This document shows positions 17,090 to 25,267 of a stretch of DNA of 64,000 nt, piece after piece. The first letter of the stretch is position 1. Each line of letters opens with the position of its first letter. The notes under the pieces are model-generated. The model was not told the origin of the DNA and did no database searches. It was given only the letters and a program-made list of their open reading frames with translations. The DNA is from a bacterium. GTDB taxonomy: Bacteria; UBP7; UBA6624. The translations under genes were made by a program, and so were the position numbers. The stretch lies in contig PBAU01000005.1 in NCBI GenBank assembly GCA_002716355.1, positions 20,425-84,424 on the forward strand, read 5' to 3'.

Positions 17090-17094
17090 AAAAA

Positions 17095-17556
17095 TTAACC
17101 GAAAAAATTTTGTAATTTTTCAGTTCTGAATTGAAAAATTTTCTCAACATCTTTCTCGACAAACATCTTGTAGATTAAAGAACCACCTGGAACAGCAAAT
17201 TTAATTGAATCAATTACCAATGTACCGCCATCCTTTTCTTCAAAAAGATGCATATGGTCCCAATAAACATAAGGACCTCTTCTCTGACAATCCTCAAAAG
17301 CGGATTTTGGTTCCCATTTTGTTATTTCGCTTTGCCATCTGAATGGTATTCCATGTAGCTTGAGCTTGTAGTCAATCAAAAGTCCTTCTTTCATTTCGAT
17401 TTCACCTTCATTTAAAACTTTGAATTCAAGAAAATCTGGAGTGATTCTTTCAAGATTTCTAGCATTTGAAAAAAAGGAAAAAACCTTATCTATTTTTTCT
17501 GGAACCCAGATTTCATATCTTTTCGATACATGGTGTACAAAAAATGACATGGGCAA
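17095..17556 (-). CDS. SRPBCC-superfamily ligand-binding protein
   Basis: 153 aa. The pattern YEIWVPEKIDKVFSFFSNAR, NLERITPDFLEFKV, IDYKLKLHGIPFRWQSEI and YWDHMHLFEEKDGGTLVIDS is that of the START/SRPBCC helix-grip fold (polyketide cyclase/CoxG-like group). Such proteins bind hydrophobic or aromatic ligands and are often placed in oxygenase or dehydrogenase operons. No catalytic residues can be assigned. It is divergent from the M28 peptidase gene with 28 bp between starts (an internal ATG at 17550 is also possible), and precedes the crotonase and oxygenase genes. Confidence 0.7.
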   Translation of the reverse strand: MPMSFFVHHVSKRYEIWVPEKIDKVFSFFSNARNLERITPDFLEFKVLNEGEIEMKEGLLIDYKLKLHGIPFRWQSEITKWEPKSAFEDCQRRGPYVYWDHMHLFEEKDGGTLVIDSIKFAVPGGSLIYKMFVEKDVEKIFQFRTEKLQNFFG

Positions 17557-17584
17557 AGTCTAAATCCTCGTTAGGATTTTATCA

Positions 17585-19186
17585 ATGCCAAAACATTTCC
17601 TATTCGGCCTGAAAGTTCTTTTTCTAATTTTCATCATATCTTTTTTCTCTTATTTTCCACCAAAAGCAAAAAACCTGGGAGCACCATTGGGTGAATTTTC
17701 ATCTGCAAGAGCTTCATTAGTTCTTCTTGATTTGCTCAAAGAGGAGAAGCCACACCCCTCCGGATCAGAAGAAAATGAAAAGATAAGAGATTTGATTATT
17801 GAAAAAATTATTGAAATGGGCCTTGAGCCTGAAGTACAAAGTTTTGAAACCACTATAAAAGGGAAAAAAGAAACCCTTTTCAATGTTATTACAAAGATAA
17901 ATGGCAGCAACCCTGAAAGCCAAAAGATATTACTCTCATCTCATTATGACTCTGTTGTCGAAGCTCCTGGAGCCGCAGACGACATGCATGCTGTAGCTGC
18001 AACATTTGAAATAATGAGAATATTTTTAGAAGGCGGAAAACAGCTCAAACATGATCTTGTGATTATGTTTAACGATGGAGAAGAGATAGGCCTGCTTGGA
18101 GCAAAAGCATTTATGGATGGGCATCCTTGGGCAAAGGAAATTGGGTATGTGATAAATATGGAAGCTAGAGGGACAAGTGGCCCAAGCCTTATGTTTGAAA
18201 CAAGTGAAAACAGCTCGAAATTGATTGAGATTTACGGATCATCGGTAACACATCCAAGATCATCATCAATTTTTTATGAAATTTACAAAAGACTTCCAAA
18301 TGGAACTGATTTTTTAATATACAAAAAATATGGATTAAAAGGATTTAATTTTGCATTCATAGGAAATGCTCAAAATTACCACACAGAGAATGACAATATA
18401 AAAAATCTAAATTTTGATACCCTCCAGCATCAGGGCCAAAATGTATTTCAAGTTCTTGATGCTTTGCAAGAAATGAACCTTTCAGAAATCAAGCATGATT
18501 CAAATAATGTTTATTTTGACCTAATAGGAAAATTTTTCTTTAGCTGGCCAGAAAAAAACAACATTCCTCTTTCTGTAACAACAATGCTTTTGTTGTATTT
18601 TGTCCTCATGCGATTAGGGCAACTCAAAGCTCTAACCTGGAAAAAACTTGGTTGGGGCTCGTTGGCATTTCCTGGTCTTGTATTTGGAACCATTGGAGTT
18701 GGTATAGTCTTTGATGTGTATATTTTTGAAAGTTTTCAGCTTTATGGATGGTGGCCTAAAAATCCGGCACCCTCAATCTTTCTCCTTTTTCTAATTCCTT
18801 GTTTTGTATTTTGGCCAATACTTAAGTTTCTAAGAAAAAGAGCAACATTTTGGGGCCTTTGGGGGACAACATGGAGGTTCTTCTGTGGCCTTTCAATACT
18901 GATGGCCTTTATTCTTCCAGGTGCAATATACCTATTCCTTGTTCCATCATTAATTGCTGTAATTTCAGGATTGATCCTTACAAGCACCAAAACAATAAGC
19001 GGTCCCAAGGCAAAATTGCTTGCATCGATTCCAGCACTTATTGGATTAGGCTTAATATGGATTCCGACAGGTGTATTACTTTACGACGCAATTGGTTTCT
19101 ATATGAGAACTTATGTATCCTTGATTTTTGCAATGACACTTGCAGGGCTTATACCTTTAAGTGCCCCTATAGAAAAAAAGAATTAA
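17585..19186 (+). CDS. Membrane-bound M28-family zinc metallopeptidase
   Basis: 533 aa. One N-terminal transmembrane segment, an extracytoplasmic M28 peptidase domain to about residue 310, then about six or seven transmembrane helices. Zinc ligands are all visible: SSHYDSV (His), AADDMHA (bridging Asp), GEEIGLLGA (catalytic and ligand Glu), NMEARGTSGP (Glu) and NYHTENDNI (His). The layout is like Fxna/ER-type M28 aminopeptidases and the YwaD-like enzymes with a membrane tail. It lies on the opposite strand inside the catabolic cluster, and its last bases overlap the end of the convergent ALDH gene. A role in peptide scavenging is inferred. Confidence 0.85.
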   Translation: MPKHFLFGLKVLFLIFIISFFSYFPPKAKNLGAPLGEFSSARASLVLLDLLKEEKPHPSGSEENEKIRDLIIEKIIEMGLEPEVQSFETTIKGKKETLFNVITKINGSNPESQKILLSSHYDSVVEAPGAADDMHAVAATFEIMRIFLEGGKQLKHDLVIMFNDGEEIGLLGAKAFMDGHPWAKEIGYVINMEARGTSGPSLMFETSENSSKLIEIYGSSVTHPRSSSIFYEIYKRLPNGTDFLIYKKYGLKGFNFAFIGNAQNYHTENDNIKNLNFDTLQHQGQNVFQVLDALQEMNLSEIKHDSNNVYFDLIGKFFFSWPEKNNIPLSVTTMLLLYFVLMRLGQLKALTWKKLGWGSLAFPGLVFGTIGVGIVFDVYIFESFQLYGWWPKNPAPSIFLLFLIPCFVFWPILKFLRKRATFWGLWGTTWRFFCGLSILMAFILPGAIYLFLVPSLIAVISGLILTSTKTISGPKAKLLASIPALIGLGLIWIPTGVLLYDAIGFYMRTYVSLIFAMTLAGLIPLSAPIEKKN

Positions 19187-20721
19187 ATTCCGCCTATTAC
19201 AGCACCTTTATTTTCAAGGTAATAATCAACGGCTTCAGGCCCATGCTCATGACCTATACCACTTGCTTTCACGCCACCAAAAGGAAGTTCGTCAAAGCCA
19301 TAGTGCAACATGTTCACCCATGTAACTCCTGCCTCAATCTCTCTTATTGCCTTATGTGAATCAGCAAGACTTGCTGTCCATATCGAAGAACCAAGCCCCC
19401 ATTCAGTATCGTTTGCCATGTTTATGGCTTCATCCAAGCTTGAAACTTTAAACACAGGTAAAACAGGACCGAAAACTTCTTCGGTAACTAATTTGCAGTC
19501 ATTTGGAACATCTACAACGATAGTGGGTTCAAAATAATAACCATCTTTAAGTTCAGCGTCTTCTGGCCTTTTACCACCACAAATCACCTTTGCACCTTTT
19601 GAGACAGCATCAGCAAGCTGATCTTCTATCTCCTCTCTTTGGAAAGCTGTATGCAAAGGCCCCATTCTCAATTGACCTTTTTCTGGACGACTCTTTGGAT
19701 CACCAGGAACATAACTGACAGTTGCAGCCTTAAGCATTTCCAAAAACTCATCATAAATATCTTCATGAAGAATCAGTCTCTTTACAGCTAAACAAGCTTG
19801 TCCGGCATTCCAGAACCTACCAATTCGACATCCTTGAACTGCAGCCTTAAGATTTGCATCAGGCATCACAATCATCGGATCGCTTCCACCAAGCTCAAGT
19901 GTTATCCTTTTGAATTCAGGGGCCGCTGCCTCCATCACCTTCTTACCAGTATCAGAAGCACCTGTAAAAGCTATCCTTCTGACAACTGGATTCTCTAGAA
20001 GCTCTTGCCCTACAGTGCTTCCAGGCCCAGTAACAACATTCAAAACTCCAGCAGGAAGACCTGCTTCCATGAACAATTCAGCGATTCTCAATGTTGTTAA
20101 TGGTGTTGTTCCCGCAGGCTTGACAACAACAGTGTTTCCAGCAATAAGAGCGGGTCCTAATTTTGTTCCAAGCAAAGTTATTGGGAAATTCCAAGGCACG
20201 ATTGCTGCACATACACCAACAGGTCTCTTTATGACCATTCCATATGCATTCTTACCCATTGCGCTTGGCAAAGGAACCTGAGCTCCTCTTATCTTGCTTG
20301 CAAGACCAGCATAAAAATCCATGCCATGGACAAAATGGTGTATTTCACCATTAGCTTCAAAAGGAGGTTTTCCTTGTTCTTCAGAAAGCATATTTGCAAG
20401 TTCAGCCATGTTTGCCTTAACCAAACCCATCGCTTTGTTGATGATTGCAGCCCTATGTTCAGCATCTGTTTCTTTCCATGTCTTAAAAGCCTCACTTGCA
20501 GCTGAGATTGCTTTGCGAACATCCTTGACTGTTCCTTTGGGCACAGTGCCTGCAACAGAACCATTTGCTGGATTCTTTATCTCTGATCTTTCTCCTGATT
20601 CTGATTCTGTCCAAACCGGTATCAATATTTTTTCAGGGTTTCTTGGCCCAGCTCTTTTTTCCGGATTGAATTTTGGATTGTCTTTCCATTCTCCACCTAT
20701 CAACATTTTGAAATCTGCCAT
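19183..20721 (-). CDS. NAD(P)-dependent aldehyde dehydrogenase (paralogue)
   Basis: 512 aa ALDH. Motifs: IVPWNFPITLLGTKLGPAL, FTGASDTGKKVM, LELGGSDPMIV (general-base Glu), NAGQACLAVKRLI (catalytic Cys), EVFGPVLPVF. Shared phrases with the ALDH at 10975-12408 (NPA-GSV-GTV near the N-terminus, GQACLAVKR, GPLHT, GGKRP) show the two are paralogues. This copy has about 25 extra residues near the N-terminus (PEKRAGPRNPEKILIPVW). It is the last gene of the upper catabolic operon, converging on the M28 peptidase gene with a 4-nt overlap. Confidence 0.88.
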   Translation of the reverse strand: MADFKMLIGGEWKDNPKFNPEKRAGPRNPEKILIPVWTESESGERSEIKNPANGSVAGTVPKGTVKDVRKAISAASEAFKTWKETDAEHRAAIINKAMGLVKANMAELANMLSEEQGKPPFEANGEIHHFVHGMDFYAGLASKIRGAQVPLPSAMGKNAYGMVIKRPVGVCAAIVPWNFPITLLGTKLGPALIAGNTVVVKPAGTTPLTTLRIAELFMEAGLPAGVLNVVTGPGSTVGQELLENPVVRRIAFTGASDTGKKVMEAAAPEFKRITLELGGSDPMIVMPDANLKAAVQGCRIGRFWNAGQACLAVKRLILHEDIYDEFLEMLKAATVSYVPGDPKSRPEKGQLRMGPLHTAFQREEIEDQLADAVSKGAKVICGGKRPEDAELKDGYYFEPTIVVDVPNDCKLVTEEVFGPVLPVFKVSSLDEAINMANDTEWGLGSSIWTASLADSHKAIREIEAGVTWVNMLHYGFDELPFGGVKASGIGHEHGPEAVDYYLENKGAVIGGI

Positions 20722-20744
20722 TATCTTTTCTCCTATTTTGGGAT

Positions 20745-21083
20745 TTACTCTAATCCTAACAAATCATCACACTTTGCTGCAAAAACAAAGTCACTTTCTG
20801 TCAGTCCATCAATCTTGTGTGTCCAGATTTTGACTTTAACCCTCCCCCAAGAAAGTTCCAAATCTGGATGATGGTCCTGCTGTTCTGACATCTGAGCAAC
20901 CTTATTCAAATAACCCCATGCTTCTTGAAAGTTCGGAAAATTGAATTCCCTTTCAAGATGATGCTCTTTAACAAGATTCCAATCTTCACTTATCTCTTTC
21001 ATAAAGGATAAAAGGTCTTTTCCTTTCAGTGGGGGAACACCACCTTTACATGGAACACAGTCTCTTTCAGAAAAAGAATTCAT
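20745..21083 (-). CDS. Pterin-4a-carbinolamine dehydratase (PCD/PhhB family)
   Basis: About 112 aa from the ATG at 21083, which overlaps the previous stop (ATGA). The PCD signature is intact: EQQDHHPDLELSWGRVKV followed by KIWTHKIDGLTESD, with the active-site His pair and distal His. PCD regenerates pterin cofactor after aromatic amino acid hydroxylation, but some homologues serve other roles. The extra N-terminal CVPCKGGVPPL is common in bacterial members. No phenylalanine hydroxylase is present in the window, so its place within an aromatic-type catabolic operon is unexplained. Confidence 0.88.
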   Translation of the reverse strand: MNSFSERDCVPCKGGVPPLKGKDLLSFMKEISEDWNLVKEHHLEREFNFPNFQEAWGYLNKVAQMSEQQDHHPDLELSWGRVKVKIWTHKIDGLTESDFVFAAKCDDLLGLE

Positions 21084-21295
21084 TTGACAATCGGTTTCCA
21101 TTTGGCTGCGTCAAGACATGATGCTATATGAACTATCCAGCCAAAAATACCAACAGTAAAAATATAAATAATTACAGCAAGAAAAATATGGCAAAAAGCA
21201 ACCCAGCCTCGACCTTGAATCAACTGCCCTAATCCTGGTATGAAAAAACTCGCCAAAGCAGCGATGGTGTTACCTGCTGAACCCTGTCCGCTCAT
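21080..21295 (-). CDS. Small membrane protein, TM2-like
   Basis: 71 aa with ASFFIPGLGQLIQGRGWVAF and a long hydrophobic stretch of two helices (about residues 10-55), ending in a charged tail (DAAKWKP). The FxPGxGQxxxGR phrase is typical of TM2/DUF5683-like small membrane proteins. Function unknown. It starts one base after the stop of the hydroxyacyl-CoA dehydrogenase gene and overlaps the PCD gene start, so it is embedded in the operon. Confidence 0.6.
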   Translation of the reverse strand: MSGQGSAGNTIAALASFFIPGLGQLIQGRGWVAFCHIFLAVIIYIFTVGIFGWIVHIASCLDAAKWKPIVK

Positions 21296-22141
21296 CTAGT
21301 AATCGTAAACCCCTTTACCTGTCTTTCTTCCCAGTCTTCCTTTTTCCACAAGCTCCTCAAGCTTCTTGCTTGGCTTGAAAGCAGGGCCAAGATGTTCCTC
21401 AAGGTTTTTCATGCTTGCCAGCCTAACATCTAAACCGACAAGATCAATCATTTCAAATGGTCCCATTGGATGATTAAGACCTAACTTCAAAGCTTTGTCG
21501 ATATCCTCAGGTGAAGCAACTCCTTCTTCCCACATTCGAAATGCCTCAGCCCCTATAAGAGCATTCATTCTTGATGTGACAAATCCTGCAGCTTCATTGA
21601 TTTTAACCGTCTGTTTTCCCATTTTTTCTGAAACCGCTTTAACAATCTCATAGGTTTCCTGTGAGGTTGATTTAGACTTGACAATTTCAATCAATTTCAT
21701 AATATGCACTGGATTGAAGAAATGCATCCCTATCACCTTGTCTTCCCTTTTTGTCGCATTACCCATTTCAGTGATTGACAACCCCGTCGTGTTTGTCGCA
21801 AAGATCGTTTCTTTATGAACAAATTTCTCAGCATCACTGAATATCTTTTTCTTCAATTCCATATTTTCTGGGACAGCTTCAATAATGAGATCTGAATCTT
21901 TTACAGCCATTTCAAAATCTTCTGTAAAAACCAGTTTTTCTTTTGCGTTATCTCTTTTTTCTGCAGCAATCTTTCCAAGTTCAAACCCTTTATCAAGATT
22001 CTTGTTGATCTTCAATTCCGCAAGATCAAGCTGCTTTTTGCTTATGTCAAAAAGTGATGTTTCGAAACCAGCCATTGCAGAAACCTGCGCAATACCATTT
22101 CCCATTGTCCCTGAACCTATAACAGTAATTTTATTAATCAT
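21296..22141 (-). CDS. 3-hydroxyacyl-CoA (3-hydroxybutyryl-CoA-type) dehydrogenase
   Basis: 281 aa, single-domain type. NAD-binding motif VIGSGTMGNGIAQVSAMAG at the N-terminus, EAVPENMELKKKIF, the catalytic His region MHFFNPVHIMKLIEIV, and the C-terminal NHPMGPFEMIDLVGLD with GRKTGKGVYDY at the end. It oxidises 3-hydroxyacyl-CoA to 3-ketoacyl-CoA, the role of PaaH in phenylacetate breakdown or Hbd in butanoate metabolism. The ATG at 22141 sits inside the end of the amidohydrolase gene. No thiolase gene is seen nearby to take its product. Confidence 0.92.
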   Translation of the reverse strand: MINKITVIGSGTMGNGIAQVSAMAGFETSLFDISKKQLDLAELKINKNLDKGFELGKIAAEKRDNAKEKLVFTEDFEMAVKDSDLIIEAVPENMELKKKIFSDAEKFVHKETIFATNTTGLSITEMGNATKREDKVIGMHFFNPVHIMKLIEIVKSKSTSQETYEIVKAVSEKMGKQTVKINEAAGFVTSRMNALIGAEAFRMWEEGVASPEDIDKALKLGLNHPMGPFEMIDLVGLDVRLASMKNLEEHLGPAFKPSKKLEELVEKGRLGRKTGKGVYDY

Positions 22142-22985
22142 CAAAAACTCCTTGTGCAGACTTGTATGAAAGGTTATCCTTATCTTCTTGCGAGATGGGC
22201 AAACTTAAGATAGCGTCAAGATTCTTCCTTATTCCGGGAACGCCAGGACTTGGCCAATCTGTTCCGAATATAACCTTATTACCAAGTTCAAATAATCTTG
22301 GATACCATTCCAGTATCCTCTTTGGAGGAATTGAGGAAAGATCCCAATAGACATTCTTATGCCTTCTGAAAACAAACCAAGCTTCATTGATCCATAATGG
22401 CCTTCCTCCATGGGCCATAATGATTTTCAAATCAGGAAAATCAATTGCAATATCATCAATCTCCATTGGATTGCCCCATTTGCTTCTTGCTCCAGGAAAG
22501 GTACTGGTGCCAGTGTGGATCAAAACAGGTTTTGAGTATTCTTGACACATCTCATAAACAGTGGCCAATTCAGGCATAGACCCATCAGCATATGCATTTG
22601 CAGGCATATCTTGATGTGGAGGATGGATCTTCAAGGCATCAAGCTGACAATCCTCAAAGATAACCCTCATCTCATCCTTGACATTTTTGCAAGCAGGTGG
22701 ATGCACTCCACCAAATGCAATGATTCTGTCAGGTGCTCCTGCCCTGTACTCTGCAGCCCATTGGTTAACGCCAGAAGTAAAACCCATGATATCTGGAGCT
22801 ACATAATTGATAACACCGACTTTTGAAATCCTTTCCTTGTCCAAATGTTCAGCAAGGGCTTTTGGTGAGTCCAAACACCTTTTCACAATTTCAGAATCAG
22901 GCCTTCCGCTTTCAATAAATGCAAGTGCCCCTGGAGACATCATTTCTCTAGGTTGCATATGTATATGGATATCTATAGCGTTCAT
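22134..22985 (-). CDS. Amidohydrolase-2 family metal-dependent hydrolase/decarboxylase
   Basis: 283 aa TIM-barrel enzyme. Metal motif HIH (residues 7-9) at the N-terminus, ALKIHPPHQDM, VLIHTGTSTF, IMAHGGRPLW and FGTDWPSPG with the terminal Asp. The amidohydrolase-2 group contains ACMSD and the gamma-resorcylate-type decarboxylases as well as lactonases; position in a ring-degradation cluster suggests decarboxylation or hydrolysis of a ring-derived acid, which is inference. It follows the crotonase gene (overlap 4 nt) and precedes the hydroxyacyl-CoA dehydrogenase. Confidence 0.82.
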   Translation of the reverse strand: MNAIDIHIHMQPREMMSPGALAFIESGRPDSEIVKRCLDSPKALAEHLDKERISKVGVINYVAPDIMGFTSGVNQWAAEYRAGAPDRIIAFGGVHPPACKNVKDEMRVIFEDCQLDALKIHPPHQDMPANAYADGSMPELATVYEMCQEYSKPVLIHTGTSTFPGARSKWGNPMEIDDIAIDFPDLKIIMAHGGRPLWINEAWFVFRRHKNVYWDLSSIPPKRILEWYPRLFELGNKVIFGTDWPSPGVPGIRKNLDAILSLPISQEDKDNLSYKSAQGVFDD

Positions 22986-23746
22986 TTTTTATTCTTTTTT
23001 TCCAAAAATTTTGTCATTCTTTGCTTCTTGTCTTTAGATTCAAAAAGTATCGCTTGATATTCACTTTCAATTTTTCCATGATCATGCGAAGGCGATGCAG
23101 CTTTGTTTAAAGCTTTTTTGCCAAGTCGAATTGCCTCTGGTGCCATTTTTGATATCTTAACCATCATCTCTCTTGCTTTCCCGATAACCTTATCATCTTC
23201 AACAACGCAATTCAGCAAACCTATTCTGTATGCCTCCTCTGCATCAATAATCTTTCCTGTAAAAAACATCTCCCTTGCTATACCTGTGCCAACAATCCTT
23301 GGCAACCTGTAAGTTCCACCGGCAGCAGCAATTATCCCTAATCTTGCCTCTGGTTGCCCCATTTGGGTTGTCTTGCCTCCCACTCTTATGTCGCAAGCAA
23401 GAGTCAACTCGCAACCTCCACCAAGTGCATACCCTTTGATTGCCGCAATTACAGGCCATGGAAAATCTTCAACTTTCTGAAAAAGCTTTTGATTGATTCC
23501 CTTCAACGCATCATCTCTTCCCCTTTTTAACAAAGCTTCAATATCAGCGCCAGCAACAAAAGCTTTATCTCCAGCGCCTGAAATGATCAATCCCATGATT
23601 CCAGAATCACCCTTCAGTTCATCCAATGCCGCATGTAAATCAGCTACAACATCATCATTTATTGCATTTAGCACATTGGGCCTATTGATGATTATTTCTG
23701 CCCATTTTTCCTTTTTTTCAACTAACAAGGTCTTGTATTTGCTCAT
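22982..23746 (-). CDS. Enoyl-CoA hydratase (crotonase fold)
   Basis: 254 aa, first gene of the upper catabolic operon. Motifs: DKAFVAGADIEALL and GYALGGGCELTLACDI with the first catalytic Glu, TTQMGQPEARLGIIAAAGG with the second. Both acidic residues are as in classical crotonase, so hydratase activity on enoyl-CoA esters is expected. It is divergent from nnr, with only 24 bp between the annotated starts, so the promoters of both operons must overlap or lie within the coding ends. Confidence 0.9.
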   Translation of the reverse strand: MSKYKTLLVEKKEKWAEIIINRPNVLNAINDDVVADLHAALDELKGDSGIMGLIISGAGDKAFVAGADIEALLKRGRDDALKGINQKLFQKVEDFPWPVIAAIKGYALGGGCELTLACDIRVGGKTTQMGQPEARLGIIAAAGGTYRLPRIVGTGIAREMFFTGKIIDAEEAYRIGLLNCVVEDDKVIGKAREMMVKISKMAPEAIRLGKKALNKAASPSHDHGKIESEYQAILFESKDKKQRMTKFLEKKNKK

Positions 23747-23770
23747 ATTAGTGATTCTAGATTCAAATTA

Positions 23771-25267
23771 GTGCCTAAAATTAAAGATATGGCTTCTCAC
23801 TTACCAATTCTTAGCGTTACACAAATGCGAGAGCTTGATAAAAGGACTGTTGTTGAAGACATACCGCTTTTAACATTGATGGAAAATGCAGGAAGGTCTG
23901 CATTTGAGTTTTATCTTGAAAAATGGGATGATAGCCCAATGCATCTAATGATTGGAAAAGGCCATAATGGTGCTGATGGAATAGTTATGGCAAGATGGGC
24001 AGCAGTCCATGGAGTCAACGCAACCCTCTATGGTCAAAAAGATGAATTGGGAGAGATTGCAAAAATACAATTAAGGCTTGCTGAAAAAGAAGGTGTCAAG
24101 TGGTCAAAAAAAGACCCTGAAAACCTAAGTGACAAGAATGGTGTTGTAGTTGATTGTCTCTTGGGTACTGGAATAAAAGGAAAACCAAAAGAACCATATT
24201 CAAAATGGATATCTGCAGCAAACAAAGCAGCATTTAAAGGAAGAATGGCTTTAGATAGTCCAAGTGGTATAAACATGGACAATGGCTCCAAAGAAGGTGT
24301 TGCTTTTCAAGCCGATCTAACTGTAACTTTCGCTTACCTTAAACCTGGATTGCTGCTAAACCCTGGAAGAAAATATTCAGGTGAAATATGTATTGCATAT
24401 ATAGGAATACCGACCAAACTTGACTTTAAACCAATGGGTTACATGCCGAATAAAGATTCAATCAAAAACATGTTGCTTGACTTTCCGAAAGATGGCCATA
24501 AAGGAATTGCTGGTAGGCTTGGGCTTTGGGCTGGAAGCAAGAAATACCCAGGTGCAGCAAGGCTTGCTATGGAGGGGGCTTTAAGAAGTGGCGTTGGTGT
24601 TGTGCATTGGATAGGCGAATCTAAAGATGCTCCACCAGAAATAGTACAAGAAACTGGACTTGCTAGCAAGATTAGAAAAATGAATGCCTGGGCGATAGGA
24701 CCAGGATTAGGAAGGAATCAAGAGGTCAAAAAAACAATAAAATCCCAACTTCAAGGAATAAAATGTCCGACTGTTGTTGATGCTGATGCACTAACTGCCT
24801 TTTCAGGAAAAAAAAATCCTGAAAAAAGGTTACAGGGTTTAGGTTCAAGCATCGGTGAAAGAATCATCACTCCTCATCATTCTGAAGCAGCTGGCCTTCT
24901 TTGCGGAGATATAAAAAAGATAGAATCAGACAGGGTGGGAGCCGCAAAAGCAATATCACAAATATCACAAGCAATAACACTTTTAAAAGGATCCCCTACA
25001 TTGATATCATCCCAAAATGAACCTATTTTTTTTATTGATTCAGGAAATGAAAATTTAGCAACTGGCGGCAGCGGTGATGTTCTTTCTGGATTGATTGGAG
25101 GGCTTCTTGCACAACAAATCAAACCATTAGAAGCAACAATAATTGGATCATGGATACATGGCAGGTCAGGAAGCATTTTGGCTGAAAAAGGAATACCGAG
25201 ACAATCAGTTTCTGCTTCAGATATTGCTGAATCTATAAAATTAGCATGGATGGAATTGAATGTATAG
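23771..25267 (+). CDS. nnr: Bifunctional NAD(P)H-hydrate epimerase/dehydratase
   Basis: 498 aa fusion as in bacterial Nnr (YjeF). The N-terminal epimerase domain has SVTQMRELDKRTVVEDIPLL, GKGHNGADGIVMARW (where GxGNNGGDG is usual) and DCLLGTGIKG. The C-terminal ADP-dependent dehydratase domain has GRLGLWAGSKKYPGAARLA, DADALTAF, TPHHSEAAGLL and ATGGSGDVLSGLIGGLLA. The pair repairs damaged hydrated NAD(P)H. Start is GTG at 23771 or the ATG at 23789, which gives the more usual N-terminus. It overlaps alr by 8 nt. Confidence 0.93.
   Translation: MPKIKDMASHLPILSVTQMRELDKRTVVEDIPLLTLMENAGRSAFEFYLEKWDDSPMHLMIGKGHNGADGIVMARWAAVHGVNATLYGQKDELGEIAKIQLRLAEKEGVKWSKKDPENLSDKNGVVVDCLLGTGIKGKPKEPYSKWISAANKAAFKGRMALDSPSGINMDNGSKEGVAFQADLTVTFAYLKPGLLLNPGRKYSGEICIAYIGIPTKLDFKPMGYMPNKDSIKNMLLDFPKDGHKGIAGRLGLWAGSKKYPGAARLAMEGALRSGVGVVHWIGESKDAPPEIVQETGLASKIRKMNAWAIGPGLGRNQEVKKTIKSQLQGIKCPTVVDADALTAFSGKKNPEKRLQGLGSSIGERIITPHHSEAAGLLCGDIKKIESDRVGAAKAISQISQAITLLKGSPTLISSQNEPIFFIDSGNENLATGGSGDVLSGLIGGLLAQQIKPLEATIIGSWIHGRSGSILAEKGIPRQSVSASDIAESIKLAWMELNV

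Noticed and set aside
17020-17094. Small RNA or tRNA in the gap before the crotonase gene
   Set aside because: No cloverleaf; only a 7-bp AT-rich inverted repeat is seen.
19798-20281. Plus-strand open frames opposite the second ALDH
   Set aside because: They lie antisense to a strongly conserved gene and encode no recognisable protein.
10975-20721. Tandem ALDH genes as an assembly duplication
   Set aside because: The two genes share motifs but differ throughout, including a 25-residue insertion, and have different neighbours.
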